Positions 12,133 to 22,399 of a DNA stretch of 64,000 nucleotides are shown piece after piece; position 1 is the first letter of the stretch; every line of letters starts with the position of its first letter. Origin of the DNA: Chinchilla lanigera (taxonomy: Eukaryota; Chordata; Mammalia; Rodentia; Chinchillidae); contig NW_004955437.1 of assembly GCF_000276665.1 (NCBI RefSeq), positions 3,306,931 through 3,370,930 on the forward strand, given 5' to 3'. The position numbers and the translations under genes were made by a program. The notes under the pieces were generated by a model. The model was not told the origin of the DNA. It worked only from the letters and a program-made list of their open reading frames with translations, and searched no databases.

Positions 12133-12267
12133 GGCACTGCCTCTGGGAACGCAGGGGGAATTTTAGGAATAATTTGGATGACCCGTAGTCATCATTCTCT
12201 CCCTTTCCTTTCTTCCGTCTCCCTTCTTCCTCTGCCCCCTCTCCCACACCTTCCCTCTCTCTTGCTG

Positions 12268-12442
12268 TCTTTTGCAGTGATAGGGATTGAGCCTAGGGCT
12301 TTGTACTGAGCTACAGCCCAGCCCTTTTTAAGAATTTTATTTTGAAACAGTGTCTCAGTAAGTTGCCCAGGCTGGCCTTGAACTTGAGATCTTCCTGCCT
12401 CAGCTTCCCAAGAAGCTAGGATAACAGACACTGTGCCTGGTG
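12268..12442 (-). mobile_element. B1-dID SINE
   Basis: Reverse: gcagtgatagggattgagcc (ID half), then tgaaacagtgtctcagtaag (B1 half). Confidence 0.82.
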
Positions 12443-12449
12443 AACTTAT

Positions 12450-13640
12450 CTCGCATTTCAATCCCAGGAACATCTGCTAATTCCTTTGGGAAGCCAGAGA
12501 GGTTGTAGGAAGCCTGTTGCACAGATTCTTAGAAGACCGTAAGGGTTTAGGTTCCTGGCTTTGCGCCCTTAAGGCTTAAGGCTGTGTCAGGGAAGACTGC
12601 CGGGTTGGAAAGTGGTCACTCTGGGGAGCACGGGCTGTGACTGGGCAAGCTGCCCTCCTGACCTCGGTTTCCCCTGCTGTCAGGGTCTGGTCCTGTTAGT
12701 TCCTTGTCACAGGATTGTCACAGGGAGCGAGAGCCCTATGGGAAGCACTCAGCACGTGCTGTTGGGACAAAGTGTGGTGGCCGTCCCCGGTGTGGGAGGC
12801 CTGGGATTTTGTGGGTGGGGTGTGGTGGCTCACAGGGGTGTCCCTGGCGGAGTGGAGCGGCTGGACGCAGCGGAGGTGTGTGAGCCTGCAGTGGTGGGGC
12901 TGGGGCCAGGGGAGGGGGTAATGGCTGTGTGAGTGCAGAGGGCCCTGTGTGGCTGGGGCTGATGTCCCACTGCCTGTGCAAGGAGCAGCGGGATGTGGGG
13001 ACGGCAGGACGGGAGCGAGGCATGTGTGTCGAGCTGTCTGTCAGTCTGGCTGCGGGCTGCCTCCCGGGCACTGTGCTGGCACGGGGCTGCCCGTGGCCAA
13101 GAGTGCGGGAGTAGACTGAGTGTGGATGGATGTGTTGAGACTCTGGGCAGAGAGAGGCTGGGACAGGCGGGACGCAGCGAGCAGCGCGCCTGCAGCGAGC
13201 AGGGAGCCGGCCAGCGCCAGGGCCCTGCATCCAGCCGGGTGGCGAGGAGCAGGCGCCCAGAGGGGACAGCATTCAGGAGGTGGTGGCAGGGCCACTGCCG
13301 CAGTGAGGTGGGGACAGACAGGCCGCACAGGCCTCCTGGGTTGGAGCAGGAAGAGGTGTTCGGGGGCCCCCTCGTGTGGCAGAGGGGCCCAGGGTGGCGA
13401 GTGGTGGGCAGGGAGGGTAGGGAGAGCCCGGATTCCCGGGGGGCCTTGTCCCTCAGGAGGTGGGGTTCGTTCTGACGTTAGCCGGAGCTTCTGAGGGGTT
13501 CTAATCAGGGACATAGATGCAATTGGATTTGTGACTGAGAAAGATCGGTGTGGCTACAGACTGGGGAGGCTTTGCAAGCAGGGTCCCTTAGAGACTGGCA
13601 GTGACTCCGGGGAGAAATGGGGGGCAGTCGGGGAGATGCT
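12450..13640. other. GC-rich unique DNA, no gene recognised
   Basis: G-rich sequence with moderate CpG at 13000-13300. Long frames on both strands (for example 13272-12736 and 13514-13041, minus) come from composition. Confidence 0.4.
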
Positions 13641-13648
13641 GAGGACTT

Positions 13649-13802
13649 GGAGGATCATGCTCCTTCATTTGGTTCTTGGATTATTTGGCTCTTGGTGGGG
13701 TATTGGACCCAGACTATTCCCTGATCTCCAGTACCCACCAAGAGCCAAGTAATCCAAGAACCAAATGAACGAGCATGATCGTCCAAGATCAGGGAATAGT
13801 CT
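13649..13802. repeat. Complex inverted repeat (A-B-A'-B')
   Basis: Arm A 13649-13706 pairs with A' 13728-13784 (about 57 bp, a handful of mismatches). The 17-bp spacer B (13711-13727) is itself an exact inverted copy of B' (13786-13802). The order A-B-A'-B' is not a simple hairpin and suggests a two-step template switch. It is not part of any SINE I recognise. Confidence 0.9.
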
Positions 13803-13918
13803 ATGTCAAGGTCAGCGCGCTGCCAAGAGTCCACCCAAATGCCAACCAGGAAGGCTGTCATGGACTCCACCTCACTCTTGACGTGGCAGCAGGAGTTTAG
13901 GTTGACCATGAAGGTCAC
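13786..13918 (-). other. Unassigned open frame next to the inverted repeat
   Basis: Read on the minus strand, 13918 to about 13728 stays open with protein-like composition (MTFMVNLNSCCHVKSEVE..., ADLDIDYSLI). I do not recognise the family. It could be a fragment of a processed pseudogene whose end was inverted, or chance. No splice signals or start context support a gene. Confidence 0.2.
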
Positions 13919-14827
13919 CTCTCGAAGTCAAGTGTGAGGCTTCAGACTGGGCTGCTCTGCAGATGTGGGAGACAAACATGGCTCCTCCTCCCATATCCTG
14001 GGGCTGAGGGACGCGCCGGTCCCCGGGGAGCTCTCCCTGTGTGCTGTGGAGCTGTCAGCGCATCGAAGGCTGGCGGCACCCTGGAGGCCCCTGGCCCCTT
14101 GCGTCCCCTTGAGTGGCTTCTCCCAGCCTCGGGTTGGTGGGTTTGTGAGGAGGTGGGGAAACCAGGCCTCTCCTGGAGGAAGCCGGCTTTGGGCCACACA
14201 CAGGGAGGGTAGCATTGCCCCGGGGCACCCTGGGCACTTCCTTCCCCCTGTGACCCTGGAATCCCAGCTCCTAGCTGTGGCCACCAAATGGGGTTGCATC
14301 TGTTGCTGCTCCTCAGCGGGCTCCAGGGAGCGCCCAGGTGAACTCAGGATTTGCCATGAATGTCTGCTTTGGGGCCTGAGCCCAGCTGCCAACAGGCTGT
14401 CCCCAGGTAACCTTCAGGAGGGACTCTGGGCATCTGGGGAACACTGGTGGTGGTCCCACCTCAGACCCTCACGTCAGCTTACTTTGACGTTAAAATGTTT
14501 ATTAACATGAAGCCAGCACACAGCTCAGAAAGACCAAAAGGGACCCACGGACCTCCGAGCTCAGGCTGCAGCCCCACCCCAGGGTGAAGGTGGAGGTGAC
14601 TGTCTTCGCGTGCACCTGACGGACACAAGCATTTTGTCCTGTCCCTGCTCCCACCCCGCGCCCCGTGGCGCTGGGGTCACAAATTGCTTTGACACCTGGC
14701 TGTTCTCACTGCAGTGCATCTTGGGAGTCTTTCGCGTCAGCACACGCTGTGGCTCACTGCGTTCTTTTCTAGAGCCCTTTTTTGTTTGTCCATTGACGTA
14801 TGTGTAGTTTAACCAATAATTTTCAAG

Positions 14828-14941
14828 CCTGTGTGGTGTCGCGTGCTGGTAATCCCAGCGCCTGAGAAGCTGAGGCAGGAGGATCACCTTGAGTTCAAGG
14901 CCAGCCTGAACTACATAGTGAGTAGTCTCAAAAAAAAAAAA
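14828..14941 (+). mobile_element. B1 SINE, short form
   Basis: ctgtgtggtgtcgcgtgctg ... ctacatagtgagtagtctca, poly(A); it lacks the internal duplication. Confidence 0.85.
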
Positions 14942-14944
14942 GTA

Positions 14945-15955
14945 ATAATTTTCAAGCAAACATTCCTATAACTAGACATTAAAATGCCTTAGATTTAAGT
15001 GGACTGTAGCCTGTATCTTTACAGCTTGGGACACTGAGCAGTGAGGAAGTGACAGGTGGTGCTGGTTTCCTGGAGAGCCCTCTTTAGAGACTCCAGCTGG
15101 GGAGCATGATGGGCCGTGGGTGCAGCTGGGGTGGGGTGGGGAAGAGCAGCCCAAGGGGTAGAACTTGAGCCAGAGCTGTCTGGAAAAGCGGGAAGGTAGG
15201 GCTGAGCAGAATTTGAAAGGGCAGGCGTTTCTGATGACAGGCAGAGGTGGGACTCCATCCTGATCGGTCCGCACTCTCTGGTCCGGCAGCAGACACTGCC
15301 TGCTGTGTGCCCGGTGTGGTGGGAGCCGGGGACCAGCAGGAACCATGCAGCGCCTGCCCACCGCAGGCTGTCTCAGACTAGGAGACACCGGGCCCACGAC
15401 AGGCAAAGCCAGCTGACGTGACTGAGGTCAGGGTGGTTGCCCTTTACTGGGGGATGAGGCCAGGCCCAAGGAGTGTTCTGAGGCGCTCCAAGTGGTTTTG
15501 TGGTGGCGGGTAAACGCAAGGCTTCTGAAGTTGTGCATATGTAAGGTTAAAGCAGCTGCACCCCCGAACCGTGAGCATGGTACTCCCCAGTTTTAAAGCC
15601 AGCAAGCAAATAGTGTTGCCAGTCGGCCTAGGTTTTTTCTTTTGTTCTGTTTTCTCAATTCAGATAGAAATCATGAATCAGCAAAGTACCTATATCTCTG
15701 CTGGCAGCCTGGAGGTCACCAGAGGACACCAGGTCGTGCTGAGTGCCAGCAGTTGACACAGGCAGCTGCTGGTCACTGCCGCTGCTGGCTGTCACTGTCC
15801 AGCTTGTGCTGTACACCATGGGTCGACCCTGCTGGCTGCTGGCCTCGGGAGCTCCTCGCTGCTGACTGCTCTGGGTGTTTATTGCCCTTTCTTTTGGGAT
15901 AGCCGCTCTGACCACACGCCTCGGGGTAAAAATCCCAAGTAGGTTTACAGGACTT
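14945..15955. other. Unique DNA, no gene recognised
   Basis: No repeat or exon identified. Confidence 0.35.
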
Positions 15956-15959
15956 TTGG

Positions 15960-16225
15960 AGCCGACACCACGAGAAGTGACTCTGGAGCAGGATTATGGG
16001 CACCAGAGCGAGTCCTCACAGCACTGCGCGCGGCACAGGGGCGCACGCAGGAGGGAGCCCCCAGACTCACCGAGCAGGGCTGGGAGCGCTGCCCGAACCG
16101 CAGCTGCGGGCCGGGGTCAGCGAGGGCGGCCTGGGAGCTGCGGAGAGTGCTGGGTGTGTCGGGAGGGGGCTGGTCTCTCCCTCCCCACCTTAGCCTCACC
16201 CGGCGCCCCCAAGCGTGGTTGGGAG
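15960..16225. other. CpG-rich block in PPARD 5' region
   Basis: Locally dense CpG (for example ctgcgcgcggcacaggggcg) without repeats. It might be an alternative promoter, but no conserved first exon was recognised. Confidence 0.25.
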
Positions 16226-16389
16226 AAGGGTGCCACGCTGCCTATCTGGCTGCACCCATGTCAGAGTGGTAGCCAGGGAGGACACTGAAGCCGGGTGTCC
16301 CAGTGCATTGGAAGGGCGAGGGGGAGCAGAGGGAAGCAGTGGGGCGGAGCATGACAGCTGCTGGCCAAGCTGTGTCCCCCTCTATTCTT

Positions 16390-16830
16390 AAACCGGGTTA
16401 AATAACCCTAAGTTATTGCAGGCTGATCAGGCCTGCAATCTCCCAAGCGTGTGTACGGCGAAGGCTTAAATAAATGAGACAGTGCAAATGACTTTAGGGT
16501 ACCAGGAGGAACTAACTCTCTTACAACTTCAGTATTCTCGGAGTTTAGCCCAAGACTTCTCTGGGCGGCCCGTATTTATTTGGTTTGCAAACAAGGGAGG
16601 GGGAATACTGAAGAAAATGCAGGAATCTGGGCAGGACTTTTCAGATGAGTACATTATGTTAATTTAGGAGAACTATGTTATCTCCAGGAAGGCCTTCACA
16701 GCAGGAGTGAGATGCCTGCAGCTACAGTCTCCTTGAAGTTAATTGGGGCTGGAGCCAGACATCCTCAGCTGTGGCCTTCAGACCACTCACAAGTAAACAG
16801 CGAAAGCTAATTGGTTAATGTTAAATCCTG
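16390..16830. promoter_or_regulatory. Candidate AT-rich regulatory island
   Basis: Repeat-free stretch beside a CpG-rich block. Contains GGGTTAAATAACCC (16395-16408), a 25-bp near-palindrome centred on CTGATCAG (16415-16439), TTTGCAAA (16584-16591), a forkhead GTAAACA (16793-16799) and an HNF1-like GGTTAATGTTAAAT (16813-16826). Confidence 0.3.
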
Positions 16831-16834
16831 CTGG

Positions 16835-17640
16835 GAGCCGCTCTCTAGTGGTCTCCAACACCCCTCTAGCTGGCGCGGGACGGTGAGTCAGGCACTTCTC
16901 TGTCTGAGTGCCACAGCCCCGGAATAGGTAAGTGAAATGCAATGGCCAGGAAGAGTGGCGAGGGCTTTGACTGGGGAAGCCCAGGGCCCTCTGGGGCTCA
17001 TTGCAGGAGGCTCGTCTGAGGAAGTGCGAAGAATGAGGAGGTGGAAGTCAGACTGAGAAGGGGGCGAGGCGTCCCGGGTGGAAGGAAGGAAGAACCTGGG
17101 TCAGGGCAGCGTGCGGGAGCCTTTGGGGTGCGAGGTGCGATTTCAGATGCTCGCTCGGCCTTCTCGCTGTCGCTGCTCCGGAAGCCCTCTAGTGAATCTC
17201 CACCTCTCTCCTCCCTCACATGCCTGGGAACCCAAGCCCCCCGCTGCTTCTGCCTTCCTCCTGGCCTCAGAATGACGACCCCGCTCCTTAGGGACTGGGA
17301 GTTCAAGGTCAGCCATATCCTGGTCCCTTATCTGCCCTCTGAGAACCGGAAGCTGAGCCAGCGCAGACAGCTGGCCGTTCCCACAGGTGCTGCGTGTGCC
17401 GGCCTCCCCTGGGCGCCGGCCCGGCTGGAGGATCCTCACCTGCACGTCAGGCCTGCTGCTCGGTCGGAAACGCGCTTCCTGCAGCACACACCTGTGTGGC
17501 CGCTCTGCAGGGTTACGTTTGTATATTGTCCTCTTTGGAGTAGCCAGTGCATTTGCACACAGTGAGCACCGCGTCAGTTCCAGGAAGGATATTTTGTCCA
17601 GGTGAAGAAACAACCAAAATATGAATTGGTTTTCTGTGAT
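16835..17640. other. Unique DNA, no gene recognised
   Basis: Moderately GC-rich, with a 174-codon open frame at 17041-17565 that has no recognisable domain and no supporting splice sites. Confidence 0.35.
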
Positions 17641-17699
17641 AAAGTTTCAAAGGTCTCTTTTGTTGTTTTGTTTTGGTTTTTTGTTGGGGTTTTGTTTTA

Positions 17700-18018
17700 T
17701 TTTTGAGATAGGGTTTTGCTATGTAGTTCATTCTGGCCTTGAACTCACTGTGTAACCCAGGCTGGCGCTGAACTCGTGCTGATCCTCCTGAATGCTGGGA
17801 TTACAGGCATGTGCCACTATGCCCAGCCGTCTTTGTTTTTTTTTTTTTCTTTTTTTAGCAGTAAAGGGGATTGAACCAATGGAGCACCAAGCTATATCCC
17901 CCTCATTTTTACAATTTTATTTAGAGACAAGATCTTACTGTGTTGTCTAGGCTAGTTTTAGACTTGCCTTAGCCTCCCAAATAGTTGTATTATAGATGTG
18001 CGCCACAACACCTGTCCT
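17700..18018 (-). mobile_element. B1 SINE (17700-17830) and B1-dID SINE (17855-18018)
   Basis: Two reverse elements in tandem: ttttgagatagggttttgct ... ccactatgcccagccg, then gcagtaaaggggattgaacc ... gtgcgccacaacacctgtcc. Confidence 0.8.
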
Positions 18019-18025
18019 CAGAAGT

Positions 18026-18064
18026 GATATATAGATATATATATGTAGGTATATATATATATTA
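18026..18064. repeat. (AT)n-rich microsatellite
   Basis: Alternating AT with ag and gt interruptions. Confidence 0.9.
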
Positions 18065-18078
18065 TGACAAGATTATCT

Positions 18079-18414
18079 ATGCCACTGGTTGTAGTGATGT
18101 ATGCCTTTAATCCTAGCAGTCAGGAGGCTGAGGCAGGAGGATTGCTGAGAGTTTGAGACCAACCTGAACTACATGGTGAGTTCAAGGCCAGCCTGAACTA
18201 CTTAGCAAAACCCTGTCTCAAAAAAAACGTTGTAAAAAAAAAAAAAAGGTTATGTCAGTTGGGCGTGGTTGGTGCATGCCTCTAATCCCAGCACTCGAGA
18301 GGCTGAAGCAGGAGGATCGTTGTGAGTTCAAGACCAGCCTGGGCTACAAAGAGCTCAAGGCCAGCCTGAACTGTATAGGGAGACCCTGTCTCCAAAAAAG
18401 ACCAAAAAAAAAAG
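18079..18414 (+). mobile_element. Two tandem B1 SINEs
   Basis: 18079-18247 (older, divergent) and 18256-18414 (gttgggcgtggttggtgcat), both with the internal duplication and A tails. Confidence 0.85.
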
Positions 18415-18429
18415 TCTTTTTTTTTTTTT

Positions 18430-18515
18430 TTCTTTTTCAGTGCTAGGGATCAAACTGAGGGCTTTGTGCATGCTAGGCAAGTGCTCTCCCAGTGAGCTAC
18501 ATCCGCAGCCCCAAT
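18430..18515 (-). mobile_element. ID SINE
   Basis: Reverse: cagtgctagggatcaaactg ... agtgagctacatccgcagcc. Confidence 0.85.
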
Positions 18516-18630
18516 TATGTCATTAACAAATAGAAATATTCTCTATCCGATGTAGATATTTGCTAATAAGAAATGTTTAAAGAAGATAGCCTTAATACAA
18601 AATGAATGCCAAATAAAAATTAGCTAATGA

Positions 18631-18726
18631 GGGGGCTGGGGATTTAGCTCAGCGGCATAGCACTTGCTTGGCAAGCGCAAGGTCGTGAGTTCGATTCCTA
18701 GTACCGGAAAAAACAACAACAACAAC
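18631..18726 (+). mobile_element. Young ID SINE with 16-bp target-site duplication
   Basis: Intact head with A and B boxes and an (AAC)n tail. AAAAATTAGCTAATGA is exact at 18615-18630 and 18727-18742, marking a recent L1-mediated insertion. Confidence 0.97.
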
Positions 18727-18742
18727 AAAAATTAGCTAATGA

Positions 18743-19190
18743 TTTATGGATAATACCACAAATATGTAGTACTGAAAAGTTCTTCTCAAAGGTGAAAGCT
18801 TGAGGAAAGTTAAAATGGTACCGTGAACCTGTGTATTTCCGTCGCTAAAACGCACGGTTGCTGCCTTTATTTGACGTGGCGTCATTAGTTACCCACGTGC
18901 CTGTCTGTGTCAGATCATTTTGCTCCGATTTGAGGTGATGTTTTGGGGGAAACTCACACGGGTGCTGTGTGCTTCCTGCTGCTTCGGGAGACAGCTTGGG
19001 AAGGGCCTTTCCCTGCCTGTGGGAATGGCTTGCGGTCATCTGGAGGAGACCTCTCCCTGTGTCCTTTGTGGCTGCCGCTGGGAAACATCTTGTGTAGTCA
19101 GATACGCCTTGGGAGCCTGGGCCTGTTTGGAGCCGCAGCTCTCCCCGTGACTGTAGTCAGGCTAGTTCCTTGCTGGAGAGAGTGACACTG
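18743..19190. other. Unique DNA, no gene recognised
   Basis: No repeat or exon identified. Confidence 0.35.
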
Positions 19191-19194
19191 AGTG

Positions 19195-19300
19195 TACATA
19201 TAAGGAAACACACGCTCAGAGAAGTGAAGCAATTTGCCTGAGGCCACACAGCTAGCGAGTGGCAGAGCTGAGATCCAAACCCACTTGTGTTTGGAGACAA
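19195..19300 (-). mobile_element. MIR SINE relic
   Basis: Reverse MIR core: cacacagctagcgagtggca, then gagctgagatccaaacccac. Confidence 0.8.
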
Positions 19301-20820
19301 AGCCCTGCCCAGGAGCCCCGGTCCTTGTGCCAGCTGCCTCCTCCAAGGTCAGCCTTGTACTCAGAACCAAGTGGAGCACACCGCCACTCCTGGGCTGTGC
19401 TGGAGGACAGGGAGGAGAAAAGCGCCCGTGTGCCCAGGGTCCTCCCTGCGCATGGCAGGCGCTCGCTCACAGCGGCTGTCAACGCTCCCAGCCGCCCTTG
19501 GCAGAGATGCTTTGGTGCTGGTGTTAGAGAGGTGCGCTGCTGGCGCCCTGCCAGCCTCTGCCTGCCAAGACAGGGACGTGCACACTCCCTGGCCCTGGCC
19601 CACCAGATTGGCCTGCCAGTCTCAAGGCATCCAGGCGAATGAGGGGAGCCTGGGTCCCAGGGGAAGGGAGAACAGGACACACTGGCCAGGGAAAGGCGCA
19701 GGTCACTGGCCGAGCTGGTCGCTGTGGATGGAGAGACACCCCCGGCATGGGCTGCTGATGCCCCAGGCTTTAGGAGGAGATTCTCAAGGACACAGAACAA
19801 AGGAGGGCCGTGACAGCCGCGGAGTTGCGCTGCTCCTGAGTGCCTACGGCCCTTTCGGCCTGTCACCAGCCCACAGACCTGCCTTCCTCCCAGGTAAAGG
19901 CAGTGCCCAAGGCACGCTCACCCAACCCCGCCGTGAGTAGAAAGCCGTGTCTGTCCCGCAGTTGCTCTGGGGAGCACAGTGGCCCTGGCTGAATGAGGGG
20001 TCTGTGAAGGCCGAGGTGTCCTGTTCCCGCTCTCCCCACTCGGGCCTCCAGCAGAGACTGAATTTGGGGTCTGGCCGGGCCGTGTAGGCCCGGGAGCGCT
20101 CAGCGGAAGGCTTCCCTGGCTGCTGGCCACCGGGACCTGCACCGTAGAGACTCCAGCGCCGTGGCGGCCAGATTGGTGGGGACAGAGAAGCCCAGAGGGG
20201 AGCAGTGCTCACGGACAGAGGCCCCCCTGTCACTGGTGCCGGCGTGGCCAAGGCCGCGGCGCTGGCTGACTCCTTGCAGGGAGCGCTTCTCCCTCCGCCC
20301 GATGACAGGGCAGACCTGACACAGGGTGACCCCGCTGGCGGGAGCCCAAGGTGACCCCAGTGCGAGACCTCCCGGGCAGGCGCCATCGCTAAGTCTGCTT
20401 CAGCCCGCACACGCCTCCTGAGGAGCCAGCTTCAGCCCGCTCTCCTGCCACGAGCCCTCTGGGGCTGTCCTGAGACCACTGTCCCGATGTCCGAGACCTG
20501 GGACGGGAGGTTGGGGGCTGGTTTTCTGAATCTCTAGGGAGCCTTTTCCCAGCTCACTGAGATCTGTGTCCTCTTGTTTTACTGTCCTTTCTATTCTTTC
20601 CTCTCCCAAGACTTCATGCTTGTCGGCTGCTTATTAAATCGAGCTCAGCGGGGACTTGAGAGAACATCCAGCTAGGTGTCCACTTGGCGAGGAAAGAGGC
20701 GGACTGAGACCTAACACTTCCTGGCGACCCGGCCCCAGACGTCTGTGTCTCTTCGGCTGGTGTCCACGTTTTCCTGTGCTGCTTTCCCTCAAGTGGGATC
20801 CCGAAGCTGTGGTTCCCCTG
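19301..20820. other. GC-rich unique DNA, no gene recognised
   Basis: Open frames over 180 codons occur on both strands (19287-19940 plus; 19866-19252 and 20410-19844 minus). They overlap each other, show no domains and are best explained by GC content. Confidence 0.4.
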
Positions 20821-20824
20821 CGGC

Positions 20825-20902
20825 TTTTTGTGCTGCCTGGGATGGAACGCAGCCCCTTATGCAGGCTTGGCAACTCGCTGCTGAGCTACATCTGCAGCCC
20901 CC
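20825..20902 (-). mobile_element. ID SINE, degenerate
   Basis: Reverse: gctgcctgggatggaacgca ... gctgagctacatctgcagcc. Confidence 0.7.
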
Positions 20903-21019
20903 AGAAACTTTCGTTAGAGTAAAAGCAAGGAGTGTTACGGGGCACCCCTGGCTCTTCTACTCAGCTTATTGCAAAAGGCACGGATGCTTGGTTTTGGGGG
21001 GAGTTTTTTGTTATTGTTG

Positions 21020-21166
21020 TTTGTTTGAGGCAGGGTCTCACTGTGTAGTCCAGGCTGGTCTTGAATTCACTACGTAGCCAAGGCTGGCCTCTAACTCACA
21101 GTGGTGTTCCTGCCCTGTCCTCTCAAGTGCTAAGACTACGGGCGTGTGCCACCACACCTGGCCCTG
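21020..21166 (-). mobile_element. B1 SINE
   Basis: Reverse: gaggcagggtctcactgtgt ... gtgccaccacacctggccct. Confidence 0.85.
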
Positions 21167-21687
21167 ATGCTTGTTTGTAAAATCTGCAAACACACACAAA
21201 GGCAAAAGTGCTCACTTCCCGCCGTCCACTCCTCCACCCCTCAGCCTGCTTTCCCTGCAGTTGTCTGCGTTGCTGGCAAATGAGTGTAGCTCTGGGATGT
21301 CTTAAAATGGGCATGTGGCTGTGCACAGCTCAGCCACTGGCTGTCTCCTCCCAGCCATGTGTCCCTGCCGGCCCTGCGTGGGACCAGGGGTCTGCAGAGC
21401 CTTCCATGACATGGAAAGGTCAGAACATCGCGTCTGGAGAATGACTTCTTCAGCTTCATCTTGCTGCTCCCTAAAATCATTGATCGTATCATGCTTTTAC
21501 AACCTTTTTAAAGAATGTGCTTACTAAACATGGCATATGTTCATTATAGAAGATTTAGAAAAATCAGATGAACAATAACAGATAAAAGTAACCAGCTCTT
21601 AATTTCCTATCACCTTGTTTTGAAATTCTGTATCACTTTTATTGTTTTTCTTATTCAGTTTAAAATTAGAAAAGAAAAGAAAAGTAA

Positions 21688-21812
21688 CCAACTGGGCATG
21701 GTGGCTCACTCCTATGATCCCAGCACTCAGGAGGCTGAGTCAGAAGGATTTCTGCAAGTTCGAGGCTGAACTATATAGTAAGACACTGTCTCAAAAAAAA
21801 AAAAAAAAAAAC
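21688..21812 (+). mobile_element. B1 SINE
   Basis: actgggcatggtggctcact ... agacactgtctcaaaa, poly(A). Confidence 0.85.
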
Positions 21813-22317
21813 AAAGTTACCTCTGAGGTAAATTTTGGGTGTAAATTGTGCAACACAAACATCTTCCACATCTAACCTCCATCCGAACCACGCCGTCTTC
21901 ACTGAGGAAGGCAGGTGGGTTTCAGTCTTGCCTCAGGTGGGAGAGCAACCACAGAGAGGCCAGAAGCGACAGGACACATTTGAAAAGGGCAGAGGGAAGG
22001 CACTGCTACTGTACAGGACAGGGCAGGGAGGCAGGGACAGCTGTCCACTGGGAGTCCTCAAGGGCCACCACTGTGTGTCATTTCAGCACTTGGGAGTTGT
22101 AGGAGCCGCAGTGAGAGGTGTGACGGGGAGAGGATCAGCTGGAAGTCCCCAGGACACATGCAGCTGTGATCCGGAGGCTTCCTGAGAAGGCGCTTTGGAG
22201 GAAGGAGTCCAGGCTGGGGATTGCTGGCCTGAGGCCAGGCAGGACAGGGCCAGGAGTGGCAGGTGGTTGGAGGGAGAGGCCAGGTAGGATACAGAAGAAC
22301 TTTCTCCCCCAACTCTT

Positions 22318-22386
22318 TGGTTTTTTTAAGATAGGGTCTTGGTATGTAGTGCAGACTTGCCTTGAACTCACTATATAGCCCAGCAG
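22318..22386 (-). mobile_element. B1 fragment
   Basis: Only the 3' half, reverse: agatagggtcttggtatgta ... actcactatatagcccagca. Confidence 0.7.
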
Positions 22387-22399
22387 TTTAATTTCAGAC

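Noticed and set aside
12715..13494. Possible CpG-island gene on either strand
   Set aside because: G-rich with only moderate CpG; competing frames on both strands and no conserved motif.
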